Positions 11,922 to 24,289 are shown, numbered from the stretch's first letter. The stretch: 64,000 bases of DNA from Liolophura sinensis (GCF_032854445.1 NC_088306.1:3158373-3222372); one strand, 5' to 3'. The notes: generated by a model from the sequence alone, not told the origin. Made by a program: numbers and translations.

Positions 11922-13580
11922 TGGATCTGCTGGAAACTTTTCCTATTTACCTCCACCAAATGTATAATGTACTGTTAGACTTCCGTAGATTAGACGTAAG
12001 CTTCAATCCGTTCGGATTTACTTTCCCGCATAACTAATCATAGACCGAGTCACCGAATGCACTCCTAGTCACTAAGAACTCTAACGCTGTTGCATTAAAA
12101 TTTCATGTAACATTGTCACGAAAGACCAACCATGCTACTTATTATATTTCACCATGCAAATAATGCGGCTCAGCCGGCACGAAAGAGCATTCATCCACGC
12201 TGATTGTGATGTAACGTTTTTTTTTTATTATTTGCTTGAAATGACACTGTACGATTCTTGAAAAAGAGGCGATAGTTGTTATGTTACTACAAACACGTTT
12301 AATTGGAGAAACAACACGCAACAGTTGATTCTTAAAAAAAGAATCGACGCGGATTTCAAGAATCAAATGTTGCTCGTCGTTTCTCAACTACATAACCCAA
12401 CAAAGGGAGAAAACCTACAGACGTCGTCTGCAATATATCTGTACCCTACTTGACCATTGTTGTCCAATGAAAATCGGTGTATTTTCCCTGCTGCGAGATA
12501 AACTTTAATATGGGCTCACATTACCGTCCACGTGTTCACTCCCTTGATTCGACTCATCATTCTCCCTCCCCTCAGCACCCATCCCTCTCCCCCACCCCTG
12601 TGAGATTTTTCTTCCTCTAATTTGATTGATCTAATAATTACAATATCAACGTGTATATTTAATAACCTGCAAACATCGGAACCTTACAACTGTGCTAACT
12701 AACTATAAAGTTTGGAAGATAACTGAGAAAATGATGTGGTGAGTTTCACCACTGTTCCCACTATTTTGACAGCGGTCTAAAGTCGGTGGAGGGGGGGGGG
12801 GGGTGCTGTCAGGTGCCCGTTTCAAGGTGATGGCTCACCGTAGTCTTGTCCAGCAACAAATCTCACCCAGGGCGTACAGGTGAAAGGTGAAACTTCCATG
12901 GCGTTCATAAATAAATCAATACAGAAATGTTAAAGTGGAAATGTGCATTACTTGACAATGTTTTATTATGATGTTATTTTATTTCTCTTTTTTGTTTGCT
13001 GGTTTAACATTTGAAATGACTATCAATCAATAATTTTCAATGAATGAATGATTATGGATTAACGCGACATCGGCAAAATTTTCGCAATATCGCCGCGAGA
13101 ACAAGTTGAAAACAGGAGGCGGTAAATGGTTCTCGATATGATAATGAGAATATCAAAGATGAAATAAACATGAGCGTAACATGTTTAAAACCAGATAAAA
13201 CAACAATTTTGACGTTGTTTTGCAGTCTGATTCCACTTCGGACGTGTTTGTAATGTGTCCTTTCTGGAACAAAGTGTCGAGGACACAAGACTTGAACCCA
13301 GACCAAGTTACATCTGTCACCCGGGTGTCTTAGTTCGTTCTTAATCAAGGCGGTCACTATCTTGTGGAGGATACCAGAGATGGCACCACACATGTCACTC
13401 ACAGTAAGGTGTAGGTTTTTTTCACCAGTTTTTATTCCGTTCGTCCGTGCCATAATGACCATGGACACACGGAAGCACAAATTACTACGAGGTATTGCGT
13501 TTCAAGTTATTTCTTAAGTTTTACAATGAGTATAATTCCCTTGTATATATGGGCAGAGCGTGCAGAATCTCTGGCACCCC
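11922..13580. other. no recognised gene; G run at 12,790
   Basis: Contains a run of about 13 G at 12,790-12,802 and a 142-codon minus-strand frame (13,052-13,480) with no recognisable domain. Nothing else can be supported. Confidence 0.4.
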
Positions 13581-13980
13581 GATTCGTGATTGTGTCTATT
13601 CCCGCTCAACCCGGGGCTAGAGGCTGTATATTCATCCTGTTGAGTTGATCGCCCTTTTGGATTTATTAACAGAAGCAATCAAATTGAAACTGAGATATAA
13701 GTATAAGTATAAGTATAAGTATAAGTATGAGTATAAGTATAAGTATAAGTATAAGTACACTTTATTATCGACAACTTATATTCTAGCATAGTACACGGTT
13801 TGAATGCTGATTTTACTCCGTTGACTCCGTTCTATTTTTGTACTTTATATGCTGTCATAGCACTTTCGTGGTTTGTGTTAAACGTCGTTTTTGAGAATTG
13901 GCCTTGCGATTATTGACGCGGAACGTCATTACTGGCTGACGGCTGGTATATGAATGTCTGTTTTGAGGCATAGATTACAA
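13581..13980. repeat. dispersed repeat R400, copy 1
   Basis: About 400 bp that recurs, diverged, at 39,931-40,312 and in part at 38,608-38,722. Shared landmarks in order: gattgtgtct, ggctgtatattcatc, gatcgcc, gaactgagat, cgacaactgatattctagca, cgttctatttcgtacttta, tacgtcgtttt, ggccttg, ttattgac and gctggtatacgaatgtct. The two full copies differ by the microsatellite listed next. I do not know the family. Confidence 0.75.
13697..13757. repeat. (ATAAGT)n hexanucleotide microsatellite
   Basis: About ten tandem ataagt units with one G variant, expanded inside R400 where the other full copy has only a short equivalent. Confidence 0.9.
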
Positions 13981-14699
13981 GTGTAGTGATTACAGCATGC
14001 TTGACCACGATAAACAACATCCTGCTGATAGGGTGACGATAACTGCTAAACCCACACATAGTATTATTTAACTCAGCTTTGCCGTTATATTTTTTTGTTC
14101 CATGGGAAGAATGAAAAACAAATTCTTCTTTCTGAAGAAGAGATTGCCCTTATTGGTGGGTTAAGAGAGGCCATATTACCACGATCATTACGGGTATCAT
14201 CAGTCAATCTTTGAATGAGGTATTCGATTTAATAAGATTTGTTTTCATGCCAGGTCTGTTACGCTCGTTTCGGGAGTGTATCAACTTCCAACTTATTTGA
14301 TTGTTGTTCAAAACCATGTTCCTTTCACTTATTCGACTGCTTTCAGGTTAAAGGGTGACACATAGGAATTGGAAACAAATGACCTGTTCTGCAGACAAAT
14401 AAGTGAAGACACTAATTCGCAAAGATTCATTCTCAGAAAAGGTAATCTATATGGCTACGTATCAAATAAAGATCTCTCAATAAAACGTGAAGAGTGAATG
14501 TGCTTGAAGGTCGACTTCATTGAGGGCAGGATTTCAGCATAGTACAAGCATAGCGCGTGTCGGCTAGACAGTAGAAATATGGTGTATATATGCAAAAGAT
14601 TTCATCAGTTATTAAATAATTATAACAAACATCATTATTCGCTACCATGGCAACTGTCGCTACCAGCTCTACTCTCGCTACTACCATCACCGTTGTCGC
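13981..14699. other. no recognised feature
   Basis: Unique sequence; no splice-bounded open frame that I trust. Confidence 0.4.
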
Positions 14700-15952
14700 A
14701 ACCGCAAGACCCATTAATCCCACCATTCGCATCGGTAACCTCAGCCCCATCATTCTCATCAGTCCCATCAGTCCCACCAGTCGCATCGGTCTTATCAGTC
14801 CCATCGATTCCATCGATTCCATCAGTTCCGTCAGCCCCTAAAGTCGCATCAGTCCCGTCAGTCACGTCTATTGATTCCATCAGTCCCGTCAGTCCCGTCT
14901 ATTGATTCCATCAGTCCCGTCAGTCACGTCTATTGGTTCCATCAGCCCCGTCAGTCCCGTCAGTCCCGTCTATTGATTCCATCAGTCCCGTCAGTCACGT
15001 CTATTGGTTCCATCAGTCCCGTCAGTCCCGTCTATTGATTCCATCAGTCCCGTCAGTCCCGTCTATTGATTCCATCAGTCCCGTCAGTCCCGTCTATTGA
15101 TTCCATCAGTCCCGTCAGTCCCGTCTATTGGTTCCATCAGTCCCGTCAGTCCCGTCTATTGGTTCCATCAGTGCAGTTAGTCCCTTCAGCCCCATTGGTT
15201 CCATCAGTGCAGTTAGTCCCTTCAGCCCCATTGGTTCCATCAGTGCAGTTAGTCCCTTCAGCCCCATCGGTTCCATCAGTCCCTTGAGTCTCACCGATTC
15301 CAACAGTCCCTTCAGTCCCATTCTTTCCATCAGTCCAGTCAGTGCCTTCAGTCCCTTCAGTCCTTTCAGCCCCTTCAATCCCATCGGCTCCATCAGTGCC
15401 GTCAGTCCCATCAGTCCCATCGGTTCCATCAGTGCCGTCAGTCCCTTCAGCCCCATTGGTTCCATCAGTGCAGTTAGTCCCTTCAGCCCCATCGGTTCCA
15501 TCAGTCCCTTGAGTCTCACCGATTCCAACAGTCCCTTCAGTCCCATTCTTTCCATCAGTCCAGTCAGTGCCTTCAGTCCCTTCAGTCCTTTCAGCCCCTT
15601 CAGTCCCATCGGCTCCATCAGTGCCGTCAGTCCCATCAGTCCCATCGGTTCCATCAGTCCTGTCAATCTCTTCAGTCTCTTCAGTCCCGCAGGTCCCATC
15701 CTTTCCATCAGTCCCATCTGTCTCATCCGTTCCATAAGGCCCGTCAGTCTCTTCAGTCTCATCAGTTCCATCGGTTCCATCAGTCCCATCAGTCCTTTCA
15801 GTTCCATCAGTGCAATCGCTTTCATCAGTGCCGTCAGTGCCGTCAGTCCCTTCAGTCGCATCAGTCCCACCAGTAGCATCGGTTTCATCGGTTTCATCAG
15901 TCCCATCGATTCCATCAGTCCCACCAGTCTCATCGATTCTATCTCTAGCGGC
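14700..15952. repeat. 9-bp based minisatellite with higher-order units
   Basis: It is built on a 9-bp motif (ccatcagtc and relatives) amplified into units of about 36 bp and larger blocks: the block around 15,180-15,400 recurs at about 15,430-15,640. Because 9 is a multiple of three, plus- and minus-strand frames stay open for up to 312 and 279 codons with S/P/V/I or M/G/L/K periodic peptides. The open frame therefore follows from the repeat. A real repetitive protein cannot be excluded, but no splice or start context supports one. Confidence 0.88.
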
Positions 15953-17092
15953 AATGATTCAGCAGTATTCCAACACCTTTGTGAATCTGGTCACACCTTC
16001 CCTAAATGTCAGTCCTTAAAAAATAGCCCAGGTGATTTGAACGACTGGTTAAAGAGGCTATTTTAGTCCGTGCTTCAAACCCCTCTCTAATTCGCAAAGG
16101 TGATTCAAGATGTAACTTAACGCACACTTGGGACCCTGCACTGAAAAAAATAAGAAGACTTTAGTGTAAGCTTTTGGAGATTTTTGTATATTCCATGTTC
16201 CTTTTACAACTGAGCGCAACCTGTTTAGAAAAAAAAACATACTTACCTTTGTACTATAGTCTATATCTTTTAGATATATGTTGCACGTCCACATTATTAT
16301 AAGAAATTGCAGTTAGAATAATTTTTTTAATACATAATGTTAAACTCCTTAAGCTTAGTTTTAAAACCAAGAACTCATTGTCTCGGGTGACGTCCTAATT
16401 ATCCAAAAGCAAGTTGCAGGCTGCACAATGGGCGTGGGGTATGATTTGTTTTTACTGATTACAGGCAATTTTGATTGTGAGCATGAATGATTTTACAGAC
16501 AGCTGAATATATGCAACTATAAAAGAAAGAGACGATGAAAATGTTTATTTGGAGATGTTCAGTTACACACGTGCAAGCCACTGTACTCCTAATGATTTTT
16601 GTGAACAATTAACTGAAATGGACAGGCTTCTTGCAGATGCACATACTCTTGTAGAATTTCGTCTTCTTCGGGATACTAGACACTAAAGGTCGGTTAGTTT
16701 GTTGTTTTCTACCAGTCAGTTTGTCAGTAGTTTCTACGGGCTTGTTTGTCAGTGTTTTTCTACGGGTTTGTTTGTCAATAGTTTTGTACAATCTGTTTAT
16801 AGTGGTATTTATGGGTGGCACAATATCTTAGGGTCAGGGCTACTTTACCTGTGAACAGATACCATATATAGATAATACAACCCAGTATACTAAAAAAAGT
16901 ACAGTTAACCAGGTTGCTCAGAATTGCGGAAGCACTATATGCTTGTTACTTTTTGCTACTTGTTTTTGTTTATGTAACGCCATACTCATAGATGCTCTAT
17001 TGAATAATGGCTGTCTAATTTTATAGGTAGATCAAACTGAAGTGCTCGGGGGTAAACTACCGATCTTAGAGGAATTCAAGGTTTGACTACTG
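15953..17092. other. no recognised feature
   Basis: Mostly unique. A weak repeat of the type ctacgggtttgtttgtca is visible at about 16,690-16,800 (2-3 copies). Around 16,975-17,070 there is a very diverged stretch resembling SINE family 1. Confidence 0.4.
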
Positions 17093-18570
17093 TGGTTTGT
17101 CGACGTGGTTTGTCTGCGGCTGTGGTTTGTCAGCTGTGGTATATCAGCTGTGGTTTGACAGCGTGGTTTGTAAGCTATGGTTTGACAGCACCATTTGTAA
17201 TGTTGTCTGTCAGCTAAGGCCTGTCAGCTATGGTTTGTCAGCTAATGTTTGTTAGCTGTGGTTTGTCAGCTAATGTTTGTTAGCTATGGTTTGTTAGCTA
17301 TGGTTTGTCAGCTAATGTTTGTTAGCTATGGTTTGTCAGCAAATGTTTGTTAGCTAAGGTCTGTCAGCTATGGTTTGTCAGCAAATGTTTGTTAGCTATG
17401 GTTTGACAGCACCATTTGTATGGTGTGGTTTGTCAGCTAAGGTCTGTCTGCTAAGGTTTGTCAGCTAATGTTTGCTAGCTATGGTTTGACAGCACCATTT
17501 GTATGGTGTTGTGTGTCAGCTCAGGTCTGTCAGCTAAGGTTTGTCAGCTAATGTTTGTCAGCTATGGTTTGACAGCACCATTTGTATGGTGTTGTCTGTC
17601 AGCTAAGGTCTGTCAGCTATGGTTTGTCAGCTAATGTTTGTTAGCTATGGTTTGTCAGCTAATGTTTGTTAGCCATGGTTTGTCAGCTAATGTTTGTTAG
17701 CTATGGTTTGACAGCTATGGTTTGTCAGCTAATGTTTGTCAGCTATTGTTTGTCAGTTTATGTTTGTTGGCTAATGTTTGTTAGCTATGGTTTGACAGCG
17801 CGGTTTGTAAGGTGTGGCCTGTCAGCTATGGTTTGTCAGCTAATGTTTGTTAGCTATGGTTTGTCAGCTAATGTTTGTTACCTATGGTTTGTCAGCTAAG
17901 GTTTGTTAGCTATGGTTTGACAGCTATGGTTTGTCAGCTAATGTTTGTCAGCTTATGTTTGTCAGCTAAGGTTTGTCAGCTGATGTTTGTTAGCTATGGT
18001 TTGACACCACCATTTGTAAGGTGTGATTTGTCAGCTAAGGTTTGTCAGCTTATCTTTGTCAGTTAAGGTTTGTCAGCTCATGTTTGTTAGCTATGGTTTG
18101 ACAGCGCGGTTTGTAAGCTATGGTTTGACAGCACCATTTGTATGGTGTGGTCTGTCAGCTAAGGTTTGTCAGCTAATGTTTGTTAGCTATGGTTTGACAG
18201 CGCGGTCTGTAAGCTATGGTTTGACAGCACCATTTGTAAGGTGTGGTCTGTCAGCTAAGGTTTGTTAGCTAAGGTTTGTCAGCTAATGTTTGTTAGCTAT
18301 GGTTTGTCAGCTAATGTTTGTCAGCTAATGTTTGTCAGCTTATGTTTGTTAGCTATGGTTTGTCAGCTTATGTTTGTTAGCTATGGTTTGTCAGCTAATG
18401 TTTGTTAGCTATGGTTTGTCAGCTAATGTTTGTTAGCTATGGTTTGTCAGCTAATGTTTGTTAGCTATGGTTTGACAGCACCAGTTGTATGGTGTGGTCT
18501 GTCAGCTAATTTATGTCAGCTATGGTTTGTCAGCTAATGTTTGTTAGCTATGATCTGACAGCGCAGTTTG
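17093..18570. repeat. 14/28-bp minisatellite, about 1.5 kb
   Basis: Alternating 14-bp half units gctatggtttgtca and gctaatgtttgtta, with variant blocks (acagcaccatttgtatggtg) spaced irregularly. Cysteine/valine-rich open frames across it are repeat artefacts. Confidence 0.92.
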
Positions 18571-18940
18571 CGATTCAGGACATTTTGTTTTGTATAATAA
18601 GTCTAGATGTGACCCAGAATCGCATTCATTTTAAATCGCTGTAGCTTTGATGAGCCACAAAATCCGTAAGGGAAATTTTTCCTTAAATCAGTAGTCCAGC
18701 AACAGTTAGCACTACTGAGTTAAAGGCTTAAGCTGGTGGCTGAACGTCAGCAATTAGTTAAATAAATAGCAAAAAAAAGAAATCGAGTTGATTTGAGTTA
18801 TCGTAATTGTTCTGTTGTATAGATTAGTGACTAATTAAAAAATTAACTTTATTTTCTAATCAGATTATTTTGTTCATCGTTCGCGTCGAAGAACAGAGTC
18901 ACTTTCAAATAGTATGATTACACTGAGGCATTTCCATGTA
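18571..18940. other. no recognised feature
   Basis: 370 bp of unique AT-rich sequence. Confidence 0.4.
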
Positions 18941-19142
18941 TTTATGTATTTATTTAATTGGTGTTTTACGCCGTGCACTGGAATATTTCACTTATACGAC
19001 GCCGACCAGCATTATGTTGGGAGGAAACAGGGCTGAGCCTGGAACAAACCCACGACCATTCGCAGGTTACTGCCAGGCCTAATCACATGCAGCCGGAGAG
19101 GAAACCAGCATGAGTTCCCACTGGAAACCCAAGGAGGCCCCC
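18941..19142 (-). mobile_element. SINE family 1 copy, internally deleted head
   Basis: The tail, the gtgttttacgccgtgcac core, the gaggaaacagggctgagcct and cacgaccattcgcaggtt blocks and ggagaggaaaccagcatgag are all present. Most of the tRNA region is missing, but the last bases (ggaggcccccta) match the 5' end of intact copies. Confidence 0.85.
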
Positions 19143-20066
19143 TACATTTACATGTAGTTAAGCTATAGCTCTACAGCAGATCAAACTGGTGTAAATATCA
19201 GAAAGCTCCAATCCCGAGAAGCGAGGCCGCTTAGTGTGATAGATTGTAGAGGGTAAAGAATACTTATAGTTCGGATTATCCACGTGCTTTTCAATTTCAT
19301 GAGGAAGTGTTCCCGAAGTGGATAACCGGTCTGATTTAAACTTTTATAAAAATTGTCACCCTGGCAATAAACTACAATTGAATAAATATTTAAAGATAAA
19401 ATAAAACTTCCTGATATTTAACAGTTCTTGAAATGTTGAAACTCGTTTTGCGTCCCTTTACTCATTCCTTGTCCAGTGCGTTATATTTAGCCAAAATATT
19501 TTTCACGTAGTATTTATTTGTTTTGATCTTTACGACGATATTATATTACGGAACAGGGAAGAGGTCGGAAGGAGGATTGACGCCTGTCTAAAGTACCATT
19601 TGCCTAGATACCTGCCCATATTCACTGACGTGAAAACCCACACGAACTTTATTTGTGAATGGCTTTTAGAGTGACGTCATAGAATGAATGAATGATGGTT
19701 TATAGACGACGTGCATTCTTTATATCACTGGAAATAATGAACCGTATAAACGGATGAAACGTTCAAAATTTGTATAGCTCATCGTACTTAAAGTTGTGTG
19801 TAGTTATCTTCGAATTTCACTGAGAAAATATCTTTATATCCAGGAAACTTAGGCTGAGAAGGATATGAAAGTCATCATAAGGGCATTTCAACTGGAAGAG
19901 CAAATGCGACCTTCTGTTCTTGTAATATTGGGAAGTAATGGGAGTACGGTGCCTTGACCTTATAGACATGATAGACGTCCTGCTGTGGTCGTTTTGAATT
20001 TTGTGATCTATGAATCAATAAAATTTGATTACAATAAAACTTGTTTAAATATAATTAATGACATAG
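19143..20066. other. no recognised feature
   Basis: Unique sequence with a short gaatgaatgaatg run near 19,683. No exon supported. Confidence 0.4.
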
Positions 20067-20345
20067 GCCTGCAGCATAGAGGGTAAAACCAGAGCAGCGG
20101 CGACGGTGTGATAGCTGGTGAATGGTCAAGCGTACCTAGTGAAATACGGTCTCTTTGTCGGTTTACCTCAGTTAGGGTTTAAAACTAACTGTTCATGTAA
20201 ATGTTTAAATAGTAACAAATAGCACCATGGCATAAGCAGATAGTAGTTGTAAAAAATGCAGTGATGTTAGTTGCAGTATATTAGACGTCATTGATCAAGA
20301 ATTACTCAAAATGCTGAGTTTTCACAACATTTAACATACAGCAGT
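20067..20345 (+). repeat. dispersed repeat R270, copy 1
   Basis: Diagnostic order: gtaaaaccagagcagcg(g/a)cgac, gtgtgat..ctgg..aatggtca, ctcttgtc..tttacctc, gttcatgtaaatg, gcagtgatgtta, attagacgtcattg and ctcaaaatgctg..gttttcacaacatt. The same order recurs at 20,445, 32,392, 51,905 and elsewhere. Strand is arbitrary. The family is unknown to me. Confidence 0.75.
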
Positions 20346-20444
20346 ATTAAAGCAATGCGAAGGGACCTGGCCTCGGGGATGCTTAGCCCACCAGCAGAAT
20401 CCTGGTTTATGCAGGAATACAGTATAGGCCTAAGTAAGACGCAC

Positions 20445-20712
20445 AGAATAGAGAGAAAAACCAGAGCAGCGACGACAGTGTGATGGCTAGCAAATGGTCA
20501 CTTGTAACCTTTGAAATACAGCCTCTTGTCAATTTACCTCTGTAAGGGTTTTGCTGTCAGTGTTCATGTAAATGCAGTCGCTCATTACACTCAATGCAAT
20601 AAGTACAGTGTAAATACAAAAAAAAAAGCCCCAAAACGCAGTGATGTTAATTCTAATTTATTAGACGTCACTAGTCTAGAATGACTCAAAATGCTCTGTT
20701 GTCATCACATAA
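20445..20712 (+). repeat. dispersed repeat R270, copy 2
   Basis: Second full copy with all R270 landmarks, ending attagacgtcactagtctag then aatgctctgttgtcatcaca. Confidence 0.75.
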
Positions 20713-20721
20713 TACAATTAA

Positions 20722-20870
20722 AGACGCACAGCGTACTGAGTAATACCAGAAGAGCGACGATAGTGTGATAACTGGCAAATTGCCACACGTAACCCGAGAA
20801 ATGCGGCGTCTTGTCAATTTTAAGGCAAGCAGTAGATGATGAGCTATCAGTGCATAGCTTCAGCGTGTCG
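20722..20870 (+). repeat. dispersed repeat R270, copy 3 (left half)
   Basis: The left half only: ataccagaagagcgacga, agtgtgataactggcaaa, gtcttgtcaattt. Three adjacent copies suggest local tandem duplication of the element. Confidence 0.65.
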
Positions 20871-21057
20871 TGTGATCTTATGTTGAGCATTTGAAGAGAT
20901 ATGGCGATCCCAAGAAGATCTCTACCACTTCAGAAAAAAATATATAAACTCTTAAATTTAGTTGTACATAAAACTCAATACATGTATCATCTCAACGGGG
21001 TTGGTCGAATTTTGCTCTCAGAAATGAGAAGCAGTCCAGAATATTCATTCTGATATT

Positions 21058-21347
21058 CTCTGATATGTTTGTATTTATTTATTTTACTGGTGTTTTACGC
21101 CGTACTCAAGAATATTTCACTTATACGACGGCGGCCAGCATTATGGTGGGAGGAAACCAGGCAGAGCCTGGGGAAACCCACGACCATCCGCAGGTTGCTG
21201 ACAGACCTTCCCACTCAGGCCGGAGAGGAAGCCAGCATGAGCTGGACTTGAACTCACAGCGACCGCACAGGTGAGAGACTCATGGGTCATTTCGCTGCGC
21301 TGGCGCGTTAACCGACTGAGCCACGGAGGCCCCCTCTGATATGTTTG
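21058..21347 (-). mobile_element. full-length SINE family 1 with perfect target-site duplication
   Basis: A complete tRNA-derived SINE between 14-bp direct repeats ctctgatatgtttg (21,058-21,071 and 21,334-21,347). On the minus strand it starts ggggcctccg, has a polymerase III A box TGGCTCAGTCGG and a B box GTTCAAGTC, then the conserved body and core, and ends in a TAAA-type tail. This is the reference copy for the family in the window. The duplication and retained boxes indicate a fairly recent LINE-mediated insertion. Confidence 0.95.
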
Positions 21348-21784
21348 ATGTCACCTAGATGTACGTGCTCCAGTTTTGGTACAAAAAGTCTGCTGTGATT
21401 TGGAAAATTCAAACAACTGATAGAAGTTGTTATAATGTTTTTTATGTGATGTATCTGCACTCTTAGTGAAATCCTGCTTAATAACACATAACGTATAGTG
21501 TATCTGAGTTGGTTGTTGTTCAAAGCCAAGCTCATGAATTTTTCACTTAGGCGGTCAGTATTAGGGGTGGTGGGAACGCAAGTGCCAGAATGGAAAGTTA
21601 CTGACGAAACTTCCAACGTCTGGCTTACAACTATGCACACCATAATGGTGGAAGATAAACCGTCTTATTTGAACGATAGCGCAAAACGGCCTCCGATCAG
21701 CTTCATTGCACCTACGACCCAACTCACGGTGAGAGCAAAGGCGGTGTACAAAGTCATACGATGACATATACTGTGTCGTACTTG

Positions 21785-22030
21785 TGACAGGGCGAGTTCA
21801 TCCTGCCAATGTGCAGCCGCCACTGAAGTATCATACCGAAAACATCAGACATGACACCCCACCACTAAACGCCTAGCGAGGCAGCAACAAATGACATTCT
21901 TAAAGTCTTTGGGGTGACCTGACCTTGGTTTGACCCCAGGTCTCCAGACTGCGTGATAATCTGGGATCGCACTGGTGAGAGGCTACTGGGTTATTGCGAC
22001 GCGATAGTAGGTGCACCACCTGGGCCACGG
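21785..22030 (-). mobile_element. SINE family 2 copy
   Basis: It contains acttgtgacagggcgagttc, the cactgaagtatcataccgaa block, ctagcgaggcagcaac, cattcttaaagtctttgggg and a tRNA-like right end with tgggccacgg. The order matches the family-2 copies at 29,388 and 58,867. Confidence 0.75.
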
Positions 22031-22348
22031 TCTAGATTTACAAGCCGTATGTTGTTCTCGTAACTCAAATTCACGTTAGTAAGCCTGAAAGTACACTTAA
22101 CATGTACATAGTGGAGCAGTCAATTGTCAGTTTTAATTCCTGTTCTATAGTGAGAAGGAACCGCCTGATTAGGATGACACCTTATGGTGGAAATGATACT
22201 CTACGACTAGTCGCCCACAGGGTACAAAGAAGGATATTTATCTCGGAGTTCAATCATAACCGGATATTACATAGGTCACTTCTTCGTAATCTTTGTCAGT
22301 GGGACATGATCTAGCCTATTGTCCCTTTGCACTGTTTTAGTGTGATTG
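22031..22348. other. no recognised feature
   Basis: A 70-codon frame at 22,102-22,314 has no recognisable signature. Confidence 0.35.
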
Positions 22349-22425
22349 TATGTGAAATGTGATGACAACACAGCATGTTGAGCAATTCTGGACCAGTGAC
22401 GTCTAATTAACTGCAATTAATACCA
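22349..22425 (-). repeat. dispersed repeat R270, inverted right-end fragment
   Basis: It reads gtgatgacaacacagcatg, then accagtgacgtctaatt and ctgcaattaa. This is the reverse complement of the R270 right end. Confidence 0.7.
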
Positions 22426-22567
22426 CTGCCACTTAATCTGTTTAATCAGTATTCAGCAATAACATTGTTTCGGGTGTTGGTTAGAATAATATTGTGCATG
22501 CTTTGAATGTGTGTAAAGTAAAGTATTATTAGTATGGAGTTGTTGTATTTTCTGACATCATTTCCAG

Positions 22568-22883
22568 CCTCATGACCGTGACCCAATTGAAGTCGTCGTT
22601 GTTCAAGATTTGTGTACAAATTTTGCTGGTGGTGGCAGTGATGTATTGCAAAGTAGAGAGAGGCACATGCGCTGTAAGGAGTGTGTTGAACGTTCTGTTC
22701 TCGCTCGACTGCCCAAGCTCAGTCAGAATGTCCTCCGTATCTCAAGGTTGGGATACAGATTGTCACCGTTGTATCGGTGAATACCTGACGCAGCATTGCA
22801 GCCGCGTTAATCACGCTCACGTGCAGTTTAGACACGAATTATCAGCAGAATTCCAGCAAGTGATTGCGTCTTTACTCTCGTGA
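22568..22883 (+). CDS. candidate terminal exon, unknown; frame ambiguous
   Basis: A good acceptor (gacatcatttccag) ends at 22,567. Two frames are open. One starts at an ATG (22,572) and runs 103 codons to 22,883, with a hydrophobic start (CVQILLVVAVMYC) and several cysteines. The other is entered directly from the acceptor, starts PHDRDPIEVVVVQDLC and stops near 22,777. I recognise neither. The stop of the longer frame lies inside the first unit of the 43-bp array that follows. The evidence is a splice signal plus open frame only, so this may be a gene end, a remnant or chance. Confidence 0.25.
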
Positions 22884-23297
22884 CCTGAATGGTACAAATC
22901 ACACTGCTGCGTCTTTACTTTCGTGACGTGAATGGTACAAATCACACTGCAGCGTCTTTACTTTCGTGACCTGAATGGTACAAATCACACGGCTGCGTCT
23001 TTACTCTCGTGACGTGAATGGTACAAATCACACTGCAGCGTCTTTACTTTCGTGACGTGAATGGTACAAATCACACTGCAGCGTCTTTACTTTCGTGACG
23101 TGAATGGTACAAATCACACTGCAGCGTCTTTACTTTCGTGACGTGAATGGTACAAATCACACTGCAGCGTCTTTACTTTCGTGACGTGAATGGTACAAAT
23201 CACACTGCAGCGTCTTTACTTTCGTGACGTGAATGGTACAAATCACACTGCAGCGTCTTTACTTTCGTGACGTGAATGGTACAAATCACACTGCAGC
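22867..23297. repeat. 43-bp tandem repeat, about 10 copies
   Basis: Unit gcgtctttactttcgtgacg followed by tgaatggtacaaatcacactgca. Neighbouring units are nearly identical, so the array is young. Confidence 0.93.
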
Positions 23298-23450
23298 TTA
23301 TTGGGTTCATATTGTAATAATGCGACTATTATACTAGGAAATAAAATGTGTATACAAAAACGATATGAAAAAGCAACAATTGGCTTCTTATATGTCTTGG
23401 GTGAATTTATTGTTCTTTGATTGGCGTTACGTATGATGCGTTTCGATTAC

Positions 23451-23862
23451 AGACGGAACGACGGAAGACAGACAGAACGAATGACAGGCGGAATGACAGT
23501 AGGAACGACAGACAGACGGAACGACAGACGGAACGACAGACGGAACGTCAGACGGAACGTCAGAAGACAGACGGAAGGAATGACAGGCGGAAGGACAGAC
23601 GGAACGACAGACAGGCGGAACGACAGACAGAACAACAGACGTTACGACGCATGATGTGTTTTGATTACAGACGGAACGGCGGAACGACAGACGGAACGTC
23701 AGAAGACAGACGGAGCGAATGACAGGCGGAATGACAGTCGGAACGACAGACAGATGAAACGAAAGACAGAACGACTGACACACGGAACGACAGATGGACG
23801 GAACGACGGGTAGAGGGAACGACAGACGGACCGACAGACCTACTGACAGACAGACACAAGTT
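23451..23862. repeat. 12-bp minisatellite (ggaacgacagac)n
   Basis: Tandem ggaacgacagac units with variants. A longer block beginning gattacagacggaacg occurs at 23,446 and again near 23,663, showing block duplication. Long open frames on both strands follow from the 12-bp period. Confidence 0.92.
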
Positions 23863-24289
23863 CGACTTATAGAGCCGCTCAAAAGACAACTTCCTTGAGT
23901 GCATCCACAGTCTTAACTCATCGTTTAGCATCTAGCGTCTGCAGGGGACAGCCTGGTTCAGTGTTCGAAAGTGTCGTTCTCCCTCACAAAATACAGGCAC
24001 ACGACAATCAGGTGGAGAGTTCGACACCACCTCGTGTGGTTTTCACAGACAGAAAGACAGAGCTTTTTGTCGCTGCTATAAGACATAGATAATGGGACCA
24101 GTTTTCGGGTCTGTACATTTAACGTGGAATTGAGATTGGTGCACATCTCGCTGTCTCACATTCTTCTCAACATTTGCTAATATTCGGATGCTTTCATATC
24201 TCCACTTGAAAAGATTTTTAGCAACGTATCAAGAAATACATCACACTATGATTTATATTACAACAACCAACACTTAATGTAACGCCAAG
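23863..24289. other. no recognised feature
   Basis: Unique sequence without a supported exon. Confidence 0.4.

Noticed and set aside
13052-13480. 142-codon minus-strand frame
   Set aside because: The longest non-repeat frame in the left part, but no recognisable domain, composition or splice signals.
15115-16066. 279- and 312-codon frames
   Set aside because: Generated by a 9-bp repeat whose period keeps frames open; no splice support.
21498-21764. 88-codon plus-strand frame with protein-like stretches
   Set aside because: Its start overlaps a diverged SINE-like segment and no splice partner or family could be seen.
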